Below, piece by piece: positions 1 to 8,273 of a stretch of DNA of 64,000 nt. How positions within the stretch are numbered: position 1 is the first letter of the stretch; each line of letters opens with the position of its first letter. The notes beneath the pieces are model-generated. The model was not told where the DNA came from, ran no database searches, and saw nothing but the letters and a program-made list of their open reading frames with translations. Origin of the DNA: Alkalidesulfovibrio alkalitolerans DSM 16529 (lineage in GTDB: Bacteria > Desulfobacterota > Desulfovibrionia > Desulfovibrionales > Desulfovibrionaceae); assembly GCF_000422245.1 (NCBI RefSeq), contig NZ_ATHI01000011.1:54817-118816 (forward strand), written 5' to 3'. Made by a program: the position numbers and the translations under genes.

Positions 1-899
1 ATGCCGTCCACGTCGTAGTCGGCCAGGAGGATGGGCCAGAACTGCTCCGGATGGGGAATGACGACGCCCGCGCCCAAGGAGCGCGCCTCCTCGATGATCT
101 CCGAGGCGCGATAGAAGTAGGTCAAGGAGAAACCCTGCTTGACCAGCTCCTTGAGGGCCTTGAGGTAGACCTGGGCCCTGTTCACGGCGAGATCGCCGTA
201 AGCGGGCCGGTACTCGTCGAGAAAGTTGCGCAGGAGCTTGTTCTTGATGGTCTCTCGCGGGGTTTCGCCCCACGTGTCCTCGATGAGCCGCTTGAGCTTG
301 GCCGCGATGATGCCTGAGAACTCCACGATCTCGGCGTCGGCGTTGGAAAGCGCGGCCGCCTGCTGGCGACGATGTTCCATGCCCGGAAGCGTGGCCGCGT
401 CCAGGAACTCGAAAAGCTGCCCGGAGCGGTATTCGAAGGTGTGGGCGAGCATGGACTTGAGTGTCTCGGCCTGGTGCTCTCCCTCCACCTTGTCGCGCCG
501 AAAATGCAACAGAAGCTGCACTTTGCGGTTGAAGCCGGAGGAGTAGCAGTCCACCTCCACGCCCGCGTAGTCGTCCCAAAAGAGCAACTCGTTATGCTGC
601 GTGGGAATGATCAGTTCCTTGCCGCTGTTGGGGTACAAGGCCCGGATCCGCGCACGGATGAGATCCATGGGCACGAATTCGGGGTGCCAGTGCACGGCCA
701 TGGTCTCGGCCTGCATGGGGAAGGTCTTGCCCGGTTCGGCGATGCGGGCGGCCTGCTCCGGCGTGAGGGTGGTGTCAATGACGCGCGCGTAAGCGCGGGC
801 GTCATCCTCCGTGACCTCGCGCGGCACGGCGTCGAGGTCGAGGAGGGCGCAGCGGCGATTCGCGCCCTGCTTGAGCGAAACGACTTCCATTGCGTTCAT
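1..899 (-). CDS. PHP-domain-like protein, 3' end outside window
   Basis: An open frame of about 299 codons runs to the window edge without a stop, so the C-terminus is missing. The N-terminal half contains a histidine-rich segment (HWHPEFVP, then IPTQHNEL). The visible C-terminal part contains GVVIPHPEQFWPILL followed by ADYDVDG. Such spaced histidines and acidic residues suggest a PHP-type metal-dependent phosphoesterase fold, but I cannot see the complete metal site. The start is the ATG at 899 in a MNAMEV context; the ribosome binding site is weak. It lies upstream of nothing visible but just downstream of the amphi-Trp/XXXCH gene on the same strand (57 bp gap), suggesting co-transcription in a GAK-type cluster. 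Family assignment is tentative; coding potential is strong. Confidence 0.6.
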   Translation of the reverse strand, partial: MNAMEVVSLKQGANRRCALLDLDAVPREVTEDDARAYARVIDTTLTPEQAARIAEPGKTFPMQAETMAVHWHPEFVPMDLIRARIRALYPNSGKELIIPTQHNELLFWDDYAGVEVDCYSSGFNRKVQLLLHFRRDKVEGEHQAETLKSMLAHTFEYRSGQLFEFLDAATLPGMEHRRQQAAALSNADAEIVEFSGIIAAKLKRLIEDTWGETPRETIKNKLLRNFLDEYRPAYGDLAVNRAQVYLKALKELVKQGFSLTYFYRASEIIEEARSLGAGVVIPHPEQFWPILLADYDVDG

Positions 900-956
900 G
901 GCTATCACCGTATTGTTACATCCCGGTTGCGAGGGGCCGAAAGGTCCGGCCGGGCG

Positions 957-1547
957 CTATTTGTAGCGCCTGTGACATTCCTTTTTCAGGCGCTCGACAA
1001 GGGCGGCGGCCTGCCTGGCGCGCTCCAGATCGCCTTGCGCCACTGCCTCCTGCAACTCCTCCAGGGCCTTGCGGTTCTCCTCGTAGTGCTCGTCGCCCTT
1101 GCCCGGATAGGTCAGCATGGCCCTGAAGTCCCCGCCCAGAAGGTCCATGAGTATCTTTTCGGGCAAAACTCCCAGGGCCAGCCCCTCGCGCACGGTCTTC
1201 CAGGTCTTCTCCAAACGCTTCTTGAGCCCTTTGTACTTGGGCTTGCCGCCCGCGCCGGGCTCCGCGCCCATCTGCTCGGCCAAGGCCTCGGCCGCGCCAC
1301 AGGCGCAGACGTTCTCCTCGCAGACGCAAACCGGTCCCACGGCCTCGCGCTTGACGCTCAGGGAGACGAACACGGATTCGCCCACTCCCTTGGCCGCGAG
1401 CTTGATGGAGGAAAAGTTCCCGAATTCAAGGGCAACGCCCGAAACATCCATACTCCCGGCCTCGAGCCCGTCCGCGAGCCTGCGGAAGAAGGCGGCCGTC
1501 TCGTCGCGCCTCAAGGCCATCTCGATCTTGGATTTCTTGCCACCCAT
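957..1547 (-). CDS. GAK-system amphi-Trp / XXXCH domain protein
   Basis: 196 residues. The first ~65 residues (GGKKSKIEM...VSLSVKRE) fit the amphi-Trp domain. The C-terminus ends in LKKECHRRYK, the XXXCH motif that looks like a cytochrome c' CXXCH with the first cysteine lost. A cysteine cluster (CVCEENVCACG) sits in the middle. As I recall, amphi-Trp and XXXCH families were defined in the poorly understood GAK system, together with an ATP-grasp enzyme and a CofD-related protein. Those partners would be expected to the left of the window. An upstream in-frame GTG at 1556 is possible, but the ATG at 1547 has GGAGG eight bases upstream and is preferred. The biochemical function is unknown. Confidence 0.72.
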   Translation of the reverse strand: MGGKKSKIEMALRRDETAAFFRRLADGLEAGSMDVSGVALEFGNFSSIKLAAKGVGESVFVSLSVKREAVGPVCVCEENVCACGAAEALAEQMGAEPGAGGKPKYKGLKKRLEKTWKTVREGLALGVLPEKILMDLLGGDFRAMLTYPGKGDEHYEENRKALEELQEAVAQGDLERARQAAALVERLKKECHRRYK

Positions 1548-1725
1548 GCGTCGCACCTCCGGCTGATTCCTTGCGGCCGTCCCACTTGGGAAACGAGCCG
1601 TAAAGAATCGCTCTACACAAAAATCGCCGCTTTATCATGTCGCGTCAACAAATCCTTTGTACCCCGGTCCGCACAGCCCTGACCGCACTTGCCCAATGCG
1701 CCCGGCCGAGGCTATCCTGCCCGCC

Positions 1726-2976
1726 ATGACAGAACCGAACCCGGCGCACAATTTCCTGACGCTGATGCCCGCGGACGAGTTCCGCGCCCTGCTCGCCGCC
1801 TGGCCCCGCCTGCCAGCCGAGGAGGCGGACCTCGCCACGGCCCATGGCCGCTTCCTGGCCGACGACCTGTCCGCGCCCGAGGATCTGCCGCCGGCCGCGC
1901 GTGCCTCCATGGACGGCTACGCCGTACGCGCGGCCGACCTCTTCGGGACCTCGGAATCCGGCCCGGCCTACCTGGAAAAGGCCGGGAGCGTGGCCATCCA
2001 CGAGCCGCCGACGTTCGCGCTCCTTCCCGGCCAGTGCGCGGCCATCACCACGGGTGGCTGGCTGCCCGAGGGCGCGAACGCCGTGGCCATGGTCGAGCAC
2101 ACCCACGACCTGGGGGCCGGAACCGTTGAGTTCAGAAAGCCGCTGGCGCCCAACGACAACGTGCTCCTGCGCGGCGAGGACGCCACAAAAGGCGAGATCG
2201 CGCTGCGCGCCGGAACGCTCCTGCGCGCGCCGCAGATCGGCCTTCTGGCCGCGCTCGGCATCCGGGCCGCGCGCGTGGGCCGTTTGCCGCGCGTGGCCAT
2301 CCTCTCCACGGGCGACGAGCTCGTGCCCGCGCACGAGACCCCGCCGCCGGGCCGCATCCGCGACGTGAACGCCCACGCGCTCTCGGCCATGGTGCGCGAG
2401 GCCGGGGCCCTGCCCTCCATGCTCGGTATCGTCCCCGACGAGACGCCCGCCCTGGCCAAGGCGCTTGGGGCCGCGCTCGCCGATCACGACGTGGTGCTGC
2501 TCTCGGGCGGCAGTTCCGTTGGCGCGCGCGACTGCACCGTGGCCGCGCTGGACAGCCTGCCGCAGGCGCGGGTGCTGGTCCACGGCGTGGCCGTGAGCCC
2601 AGGCAAACCCACGATCCTGGCCGAGGCGAACGGCCGCGCCATGTTCGGCCTGCCAGGCCAAGTGACCTCGGCCCAGGTGGTGATGCACGTCTTCGTGCTG
2701 CCTTTCCTGCGCCACCTGGCCGGAGCGTGCGACGCCTTTTCCCGTGCGGCCGGACGCTCGGCCGTGCTGGCGCGCAACGTGGCCTCGCGCCACGGACGCG
2801 AGGACTGGTTGCGCGTGGCCCTGGAGGAACGCGAGGGCGACCTGCCCCTGGCGCACCCGCGCCTGGGCAAATCCGGCCTCCTGCGCACCCTGCTCGACGC
2901 GCAGGGGCTGGTGCGCATCCCGGCCACCCGCGAAGGGCTCGGCCAGGGCGCGAGGGTCGAGGTCCATCCCTTCTGA
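1726..2976 (+). CDS. moeA: Molybdopterin molybdenumtransferase MoeA
   Basis: 416 residues. MoeA inserts molybdate (or tungstate) into adenylylated molybdopterin in the cytoplasm, the last common step of molybdenum cofactor synthesis. Visible hallmarks are the N-terminal ASMDGYAVRA segment, the MPT-binding core with ILSTGDELVP and RIRDVN, LLSGGSSVGARD, VSPGKPT and the C-terminal GLPGQVTSA followed by the small MoeA domain IV. The ATG at 1726 (MTEPNPAHNF) starts the conserved region; the open frame extends upstream to 1657 with no family similarity. The next gene, shikimate kinase, begins 27 bp downstream on the same strand, so the two are probably co-transcribed although unrelated in pathway. 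Formate dehydrogenases and other Mo/W enzymes would be likely clients. Confidence 0.93.
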   Translation: MTEPNPAHNFLTLMPADEFRALLAAWPRLPAEEADLATAHGRFLADDLSAPEDLPPAARASMDGYAVRAADLFGTSESGPAYLEKAGSVAIHEPPTFALLPGQCAAITTGGWLPEGANAVAMVEHTHDLGAGTVEFRKPLAPNDNVLLRGEDATKGEIALRAGTLLRAPQIGLLAALGIRAARVGRLPRVAILSTGDELVPAHETPPPGRIRDVNAHALSAMVREAGALPSMLGIVPDETPALAKALGAALADHDVVLLSGGSSVGARDCTVAALDSLPQARVLVHGVAVSPGKPTILAEANGRAMFGLPGQVTSAQVVMHVFVLPFLRHLAGACDAFSRAAGRSAVLARNVASRHGREDWLRVALEEREGDLPLAHPRLGKSGLLRTLLDAQGLVRIPATREGLGQGARVEVHPF

Positions 2977-3003
2977 TCATCGGCACGTGAAAAGGACCAG
3001 ACC

Positions 3004-3633
3004 ATGAACAAGACCCCGAAAGACGCCATCAAGCTGCGCCACGACGTGGCCGAGGCCGACCTGACGCGCACCTACGGCCGCAGCGACTGCGGGCCAGTGG
3101 CCGCGCCCCGCAACATCTATCTCGTGGGGCCGCGCGGCAGCGGCAAGACCACCGTGGGCCGCCTGGCCGCCGAACGACTGGGGCTTCGGTTCGTGGACGC
3201 GGACGAAGCGCTGGTCCAAAGCCTTGGGCAGAGCATCGCGGACTACGTGGCCGCGCACGGCTGGGAGGCCTTTCGCGAGCGCGAGCACGAGACGCTGGCG
3301 CGCATCGCGGCCTCGCATGGCCAGGTCGTGGCCACGGGCGGCGGCGTGGTGCTTCGGGCCGACAATCGCGAACTCATGGCGAAAAGCGGCGCGGTCTACT
3401 ATCTCATGGCCGATCCCGGCCTGCTCTTCACGCGCCTCTCGCACGACCCCGGAACCGAGCAGCGGCCCGCGCTCACGGACCTGCCCCTGCGCGAGGAGAT
3501 CGGCCGCACCCTGGCCGAGCGCGAGCCCCTGTACATGGCCGTGGCCGGATTCGTGCTGCAGGCGGGGGGAACGCCCGAGGAGATCGCGGCCGACCTCGTG
3601 GAGAAACTCGACCTCTTCCACATGCGGCCCTGA
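3004..3633 (+). CDS. aroK: Shikimate kinase
   Basis: 209 residues. It phosphorylates shikimate to shikimate 3-phosphate with ATP in the aromatic amino acid pathway. The P-loop GPRGSGKTT is near residue 42. The shikimate-binding VDADE and FREREHE segments, the TGGGVV loop and the lid QRPALT all follow in the usual order. The first ~35 residues precede the P-loop domain and are an extension beyond the usual ~170-residue enzyme. The start ATG at 3004 follows moeA by 27 bp. A short reading frame just after the stop codon looks like a decayed gene end (see 3654-3728). Confidence 0.9.
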   Translation: MNKTPKDAIKLRHDVAEADLTRTYGRSDCGPVAAPRNIYLVGPRGSGKTTVGRLAAERLGLRFVDADEALVQSLGQSIADYVAAHGWEAFREREHETLARIAASHGQVVATGGGVVLRADNRELMAKSGAVYYLMADPGLLFTRLSHDPGTEQRPALTDLPLREEIGRTLAEREPLYMAVAGFVLQAGGTPEEIAADLVEKLDLFHMRP

Positions 3634-3653
3634 GCGCGCGTCAGCTCGGCTAG

Positions 3654-3728
3654 GCCTCGGCGCTCGGGCTGCCCGAGCAGGAGACCATCGACGCCCTGTG
3701 CGACCGGCTCCTGACCGCTTTCGCCTGA
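3654..3728 (+). pseudogene. Possible gene remnant after shikimate kinase
   Basis: Between a TAG at 3651 and a TGA at 3726 a frame reads ASALGLPEQETIDALCDRLL and then TAFA. It has coding-like composition and looks like the C-terminus of a protein, but no upstream frame or start supports it. I do not recognise the family. It may be the end of a deleted gene or chance. Confidence 0.22.
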
Positions 3729-3763
3729 CGGCAAAACCCCAGCGAACGGACGGCAGGATACTT

Positions 3764-3802
3764 TGTGGATAACCCATATCGTCATTTCGTGGAGAATCCA
3801 CG
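3764..3802. promoter_or_regulatory. Isolated perfect DnaA box and adjacent palindrome
   Basis: TGTGGATAA at 3764-3772 is an exact match (reverse strand) to the DnaA box TTATCCACA. Sixteen bases on, 3788-3802 reads CGTGGA-GAA-TCCACG, a perfect 6-bp inverted repeat, followed by another CGTGGA. The rest of 3730-4300 has no gene I can support. The function is unknown; it is about 21 kb from dnaA. Confidence 0.4.
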
Positions 3803-4300
3803 TTCCGTGGATGGATTTCGGCCTCTTCGGATATTGCAACATCCCGAAATAATTGATCTACGTTCGATGGCACGGGAGATGCTTGCAGCCATGCCGAATC
3901 GGGCGGCCCGCTCGCGGGGCGCTCGATCGGGCATTGCGTCGGGCAATGCCCGTCCATCCCCGCGCACCAGGGCGAAACCTCCCCCTCGCCCCTGTTGCCG
4001 CCCCGGGAACGTCCCCCCGTTCCCGGGGCGATTCCTTTTGCGCCATCTCGAAACTCCCGTCGGCCATGGTCCGCCCTATTGAACACACCACAATTACAGG
4101 ATTTTCAGCCTGAGCCTTCGCTGTTTCATGGATTTTCCCCGCATCGCGTACTGGCCCCAAGACCCGGCATCGGCGCTTTTCTTCAATTAAAGATCACGCC
4201 AAAACAAGGTCTTAACAAACATAGTCAAAAAAATCAGTCACGGCACGTTTCGTGCTCTGCACAGCATTGAGAATGAGCGTGTTGACAAACTCGTTTGCCA

Positions 4301-4416
4301 GGGTGCTCTAAAAGCATCGGATACAAGGCGTTGGAAAAGCGCCAACCCGACGCGCAATTTGACCAACGTGAGGGTTTGGACTTTTCGCGGCAACGCCGCA
4401 GATGGAGTTTTTCAAC
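4301..4416. repeat. Dispersed palindromic repeat, family A (diverged copy)
   Basis: A diverged copy of the ~125-bp intergenic repeat, lying directly before a better copy. It retains GGTGCTCTAAAAGC on the left and the conserved right arm CTTTTCGCGGCAACGCCGCA followed by GATGGAGTTTTTC. The central ACGCGTAT/ATACGCG stem is degraded. Confidence 0.7.
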
Positions 4417-4420
4417 CGCC

Positions 4421-4542
4421 AGGGTGCTCAAAAAGCTCCAGATGCAAGGCGCAAGAAAAGTTCAAGACCGACGCGTATTACCAATACGCGAGGATTTGAA
4501 CCTTTCGCGGCAACGCGGCAGATGGAGTTTTTTCAGCACCCT
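4421..4542. repeat. Dispersed palindromic repeat, family A
   Basis: The ends AGGGTGCT and AGCACCCT are perfect inverted copies. Inside are two non-identical arms: one with CCAGATGCAAGGCGCAAGAA, the other with TTCGCGGCAACGCGGCAGAT. They meet at a central stem of CGCGTATT / AATACGCG. The run of T's before the right end could serve as a terminator. The downstream small ORF has its ribosome binding site immediately after the repeat. Confidence 0.85.
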
Positions 4543-4557
4543 GGAAGGAGGTGCGCC

Positions 4558-4803
4558 ATGCATGAAGTGACCGACGTGCTGCTCATGGTTCTGGATACGG
4601 CTCGCACCTTCGCCGAGCGGTCCGCGAACCTCGCCGGCCTGACCAACTCCACCGCCGTGATGCATCTCTTCGCCCTGTATTCCGGGCTGGCCGCCTTCCT
4701 GGCCGTGGGCCTGCCCCTGCTCGCGATCCGCCTGCTGCGCGGCAGACGAGATATCCCCTCGTCCTCGGGCGAGGGCCTCTTCATGCGTCGCCGCCGACTC
4801 TGA
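4558..4803 (+). CDS. Small predicted membrane protein
   Basis: 81 residues; not recognised. It begins at ATG 4558 with a strong AAGGAGGTG site five bases upstream, good evidence that it is translated. Residues ~35-62 (MHLFALYSGLAAFLAVGLPL onward) form one transmembrane helix, followed by a positively charged, arginine-rich tail that would stay in the cytoplasm. It lies 216 bp upstream of the sensor kinase on the same strand and could be co-transcribed with it. Confidence 0.6.
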   Translation: MHEVTDVLLMVLDTARTFAERSANLAGLTNSTAVMHLFALYSGLAAFLAVGLPLLAIRLLRGRRDIPSSSGEGLFMRRRRL

Positions 4804-5019
4804 CCATCCATGAACCTTCCTCAATCGCCACCCGACCTGCGTCGTGTAAAACGACGCGCCGGGCGGAGGTCTTTCCTTGCCCGCCCGGAGCGATCCGGCT
4901 GTCGACCCGGGGGGTGGCGCGGCGAGGCGAGGCGGTGTAGTGTGCCGCCACGCGGCGGTTCGCGATCCGCCCGCCGCGTGTGTCCGCCACAAAACCCCCG
5001 CGCGTCGGGAGAAAGAAGG

Positions 5020-6471
5020 ATGCCGGTGCCGTCCGCCACGCCCCCCACAGGCCCGTTTCAGGCCGCCAAGGTCATCACCGTGACCATCTTCGTACTCATC
5101 GTCGGCAGCAACCTCGTGCTCTCGGTGTTCCTCTCGGACTATGCCCGCCGTGCGCTCCTGGAAAAGCAGGAGGACTACGCCCTGCTCTTGGCCGAGAACC
5201 TGAACCACCAGATATTCCAGCGCTTCACCCTGCCGAGCATTCTGGCCTTCGGCAACGTGGACCTGACCGACCCCCGCCAGTACGAACGCCTCGACCAGAT
5301 CGTGCGCACCACGATCCACGGTTTCCACGTCATCGAGGTCCGCATTCACGGCTTCGAACGCAAGGTGGTCTATTCCATGACCCCGGAAGAAGTCGGCGAG
5401 ACCGGACGCTCGGGCGCGGCCGTGGAGCGCGCCCTGGAAGAGGGCGAGAACCACTTCCAGATTCTCAACAAGCACAGCACCTGGGGCTCCATCTTCGTGC
5501 TCGACTTCGAGCCCGAGGACGTGACCATGAGCACCATCCACGCCTTGCGCGCCGACCGCCGCCTGAGCCCGGACGAGCCGCGCGGCCCCATCATCGGCGC
5601 CATCGAATTCACCCAGGACATCACCAAGGACTACCTGAAGGTCGTGAACTTCGAGCGGCTTATCGTGGCCTCGACCTTGGTCACCTCCCTGGCGCTGTTC
5701 ATGATCGTGATGATGGTCCTCAGGCGGGCCGACCGGTTGGCCGTGGAGAGGGCGCTCGAAAAGGAACGGCTGGAGCGCGAACTGCATCAGAGCGAAAAGC
5801 TGGCCAGCATGGGCCGCATGGTGGCGGGCGTGGCCCACGAGATCCGAAACCCCCTGGGCATCATCCGCTCCACGGCGGAGCTTCTGCTCCAGAAGGCCAA
5901 GGCCGAGAACCCCGCCGGGGCCAACGCCAAGCTGCTCACGGCCATCTTCGACGAATCCAAGCGCCTCTCGCGCACGGTCAACGATTTTCTGGACTACGCC
6001 AGGCCCAAGCAGCCGCGCCAGGACGACGTGGACATGGCCCGCGTACTGCACCAGGTGGCCGTGTTTATGGAGCACAAGTGCCGCGAGCAGGGTGTGGACA
6101 TCGAAAGCGACTACGCCGAGCCGCTGCCCCTGAAGGGCGACGCGGACCTGCTCTACCGCGCGGTTTATAACCTAGTGGCCAACGCCCTGGACGCCATGGA
6201 CGGTCCGGGAACCATCCGCCTGACCGCAGCCAGGGACGAGCACGGCCTGACCCTCGTGGTCGCGGACACCGGGCCGGGTTTCCCGGCCGAGGCTCTGGAC
6301 CACGTCCGCGATCCCTTCTTCACCACGAAACAAAACGGCACCGGCCTTGGGCTGACCATCGTGGACAACATCATCCGCGCCCACGGCGGCAGCCTGGACA
6401 TCTCCAACAACGAGGACGGCGGCGCGCGCGTCACCGTCACCTTCTCCTCGGACGCACGAAAGGACGCATAG
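5020..6471 (+). CDS. Membrane sensor histidine kinase (NtrB/ZraS-like)
   Basis: 483 residues. A transmembrane helix at ~16-38, an extracytoplasmic sensor region to ~210 and a second helix at ~212-233 precede a cytoplasmic kinase core. The phosphoacceptor motif VAHEIRNPLG puts the histidine at residue 273. The N, G1 and G2 boxes are visible as NLVANALDAM, DTGPGF and GTGLGLTI. The start ATG at 5020 has AGAAAGAAGG just upstream; the frame is open further upstream, but that part has poor composition. The stop abuts the response regulator start (ATG directly follows TAG), so the two form one operon and a cognate pair. The sensed signal is unknown. Confidence 0.88.
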   Translation: MPVPSATPPTGPFQAAKVITVTIFVLIVGSNLVLSVFLSDYARRALLEKQEDYALLLAENLNHQIFQRFTLPSILAFGNVDLTDPRQYERLDQIVRTTIHGFHVIEVRIHGFERKVVYSMTPEEVGETGRSGAAVERALEEGENHFQILNKHSTWGSIFVLDFEPEDVTMSTIHALRADRRLSPDEPRGPIIGAIEFTQDITKDYLKVVNFERLIVASTLVTSLALFMIVMMVLRRADRLAVERALEKERLERELHQSEKLASMGRMVAGVAHEIRNPLGIIRSTAELLLQKAKAENPAGANAKLLTAIFDESKRLSRTVNDFLDYARPKQPRQDDVDMARVLHQVAVFMEHKCREQGVDIESDYAEPLPLKGDADLLYRAVYNLVANALDAMDGPGTIRLTAARDEHGLTLVVADTGPGFPAEALDHVRDPFFTTKQNGTGLGLTIVDNIIRAHGGSLDISNNEDGGARVTVTFSSDARKDA

Positions 6472-7845
6472 ATGGCCGAGCACATTCTGATCATCGACGA
6501 CGAGCAGAACTACCTGCTCATCCTCGACGCCCTGCTCTCGGACAAGGGCTACTCCGTGACCGCCCTGAACGATCCCGAGACCGCCCTGGAATTCCTGGAG
6601 GAGTCCGAGGTGGACGTGGTCATCACGGACATGAAGATGCCCAAGCTCACGGGCCGCGACGTGCTGGAGCGGGTGCGCAAGCACTATCCGCACATCCCCG
6701 TGCTGATCATGACCGCCTTCGGGAGCATCGAGGCCGCGGTGGAGGCCATGCGCATCGGAGCCTTCGACTACATCACCAAGCCCTTCTCCAACGACGAGTT
6801 GCTGCTCTCCGTGACCAAGGCCGTGCAGTTCGCGGCCACCTCGCGCCAGAACAGGCTCTTGCGCGAGACCCTGGCCGACCGCTACGGCCTGCACAAGATC
6901 ATCGGCAAGAGCCGGGCCATCCGCAAGGTTCTGGAGATGGTGGACCGGGCCGCGCCCACCAAGTCAACGGTGCTCATCACCGGCGAATCCGGCACGGGCA
7001 AGGAGCTCATCGCCAAGGCGCTTCACTTCGCTTCTCCACGCAAAGACGAGTCCTTCGTCTCCATCAACTGCATGGCCTTCAACCCCGGCGTGCTCGAATC
7101 CGAACTCTTCGGCCACGAGAAGGGCTCCTTCACCGGCGCGGTGGCGCAGAAGCGCGGCCGCTTCGAACTGGCTCACGGCGGAACCCTCTTCCTCGACGAG
7201 ATCGGCGAGCTCTCGCACGACTTGCAGGTGAAGCTTTTGCGCGTGCTGCAGGAGCGCTCCTTCGAGCGCGTGGGTGGGGCAAAGCCCATCGAGGTGGACA
7301 TCCGCATCGTGGCCGCGACCAACAAGGATCTGCAAAAGGCCGTGGCCGAAGGGGCGTTCCGCGAGGATCTCTACTACCGCCTGAACGTGGTCCAGATCGA
7401 GCTGCCGCCGCTGCGTGAGCGGCGCGAGGACATCCCGCTGCTCGCGGCCCACTTCCTGGACACCTACGCCAAGCACAACGAAAAGCATTTCAAGGGCTTC
7501 ACACCCGACGCCCTGGAATACCTCACGGCCTACGAGTGGCCGGGCAACGTGCGCCAGCTCGAAAACGTCATGGAGCGCTGCGTGGTCCTGGCGGACAAGG
7601 ACGTGGTCGGCGTGGAGGATCTGCCGCCGGAAATCAAGGACGAGGAAGCGCAGTACAAGAGCGCCGTGGACATGCTGCCCGAGCGCCTGGACCTGACCCA
7701 GACCCTGGAGAAGATCGAGGCCGCCCTGATCCGCCGCGCCCTGGTGAAGTCCGAATTCGTGCAGACAAAGGCCGCGGACATGCTCGGCCTCTCCAAGAGC
7801 AACCTCCAGTACAAGCTCAAGAAATACGGCATCGCAGGACATTAG
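6472..7845 (+). CDS. Sigma-54-dependent response regulator (NtrC family)
   Basis: 457 residues in three domains. The receiver (1-120) has acidic residues IIDDE, phosphoacceptor D53 (VITDMKMP) and the KPF lysine. The AAA+ domain (about 140-385) has Walker A GESGTGKE, the sigma-54 contact loop and Walker [10 protein letters not shown]. The C-terminal helix-turn-helix ends in [20 protein letters not shown]. The loop reads GSFTGA rather than the canonical GAFTGA; this substitution occurs naturally in some members of the family and usually remains functional. Transcribed with the upstream kinase. Target promoters would be of the -24/-12 type; none is evident nearby. Confidence 0.92.
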   Translation: MAEHILIIDDEQNYLLILDALLSDKGYSVTALNDPETALEFLEESEVDVVITDMKMPKLTGRDVLERVRKHYPHIPVLIMTAFGSIEAAVEAMRIGAFDYITKPFSNDELLLSVTKAVQFAATSRQNRLLRETLADRYGLHKIIGKSRAIRKVLEMVDRAAPTKSTVLITGESGTGKELIAKALHFASPRKDESFVSINCMAFNPGVLESELFGHEKGSFTGAVAQKRGRFELAHGGTLFLDEIGELSHDLQVKLLRVLQERSFERVGGAKPIEVDIRIVAATNKDLQKAVAEGAFREDLYYRLNVVQIELPPLRERREDIPLLAAHFLDTYAKHNEKHFKGFTPDALEYLTAYEWPGNVRQLENVMERCVVLADKDVVGVEDLPPEIKDEEAQYKSAVDMLPERLDLTQTLEKIEAALIRRALVKSEFVQTKAADMLGLSKSNLQYKLKKYGIAGH

Positions 7846-7970
7846 CAGACCGCCTCAAAAGCACCATCTGCCGCGTTGCCGCAAAAAATCCAGTCCCTCG
7901 CGTATTGTTAATACGCGTCGTGCCTGGATTTTCCTTGCGCCTTGCATCTGGCGCTTTTGAGACGGTCTGC
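7845..7970. repeat. Dispersed palindromic repeat, family A
   Basis: GCAGACCG at 7845 and CGGTCTGC ending at 7970 are inverted ends. The centre is CGCGTATTGTTAATACGCG. It begins on the last base of the response regulator stop codon. The remaining gap to 8273 contains only a small CCTGT/ACAGG hairpin near 7979. Confidence 0.85.
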
Positions 7971-8273
7971 CGAATTCCTGTGGATGACAGGGATTCGCCA
8001 ACGGCCTCATCGTCTGCCGGACTCCTGTAAGCCGGGTGTTTCACGCCAGCTTCAAAAAGCGTCCCGTCTGAAGTATGCTAATTTTTGCCGGTCACGGCCC
8101 GCCGCGTTCGCGCGGCGGCGGACACGCCCGCCCATGAAAAACGCCACTCCCGCATATCCCGTCTCGTCCCGCCCCGGACCCGGCCATGCGCGCACCGCTG
8201 CCTTGGCCGCCCGTGCGCGAACCAGTTGCGGGAGTTCGTTGCGGATGCGCGAAAAGTCCGGGAGGGCACAGCC

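Noticed and set aside
372..1682. Long plus-strand open frame of 436 codons
   Set aside because: It runs antisense to the PHP-like and XXXCH genes, has no family features, and is a high-GC shadow.
3765..4082. 105-codon frame in the gap after aroK
   Set aside because: No ribosome binding site, odd composition, and it crosses palindromic DNA.
8085..8273. N-terminal extension of the helicase from an upstream ATG
   Set aside because: It has arginine/alanine-rich shadow-like composition; the GTG at 8274 has a good ribosome binding site.
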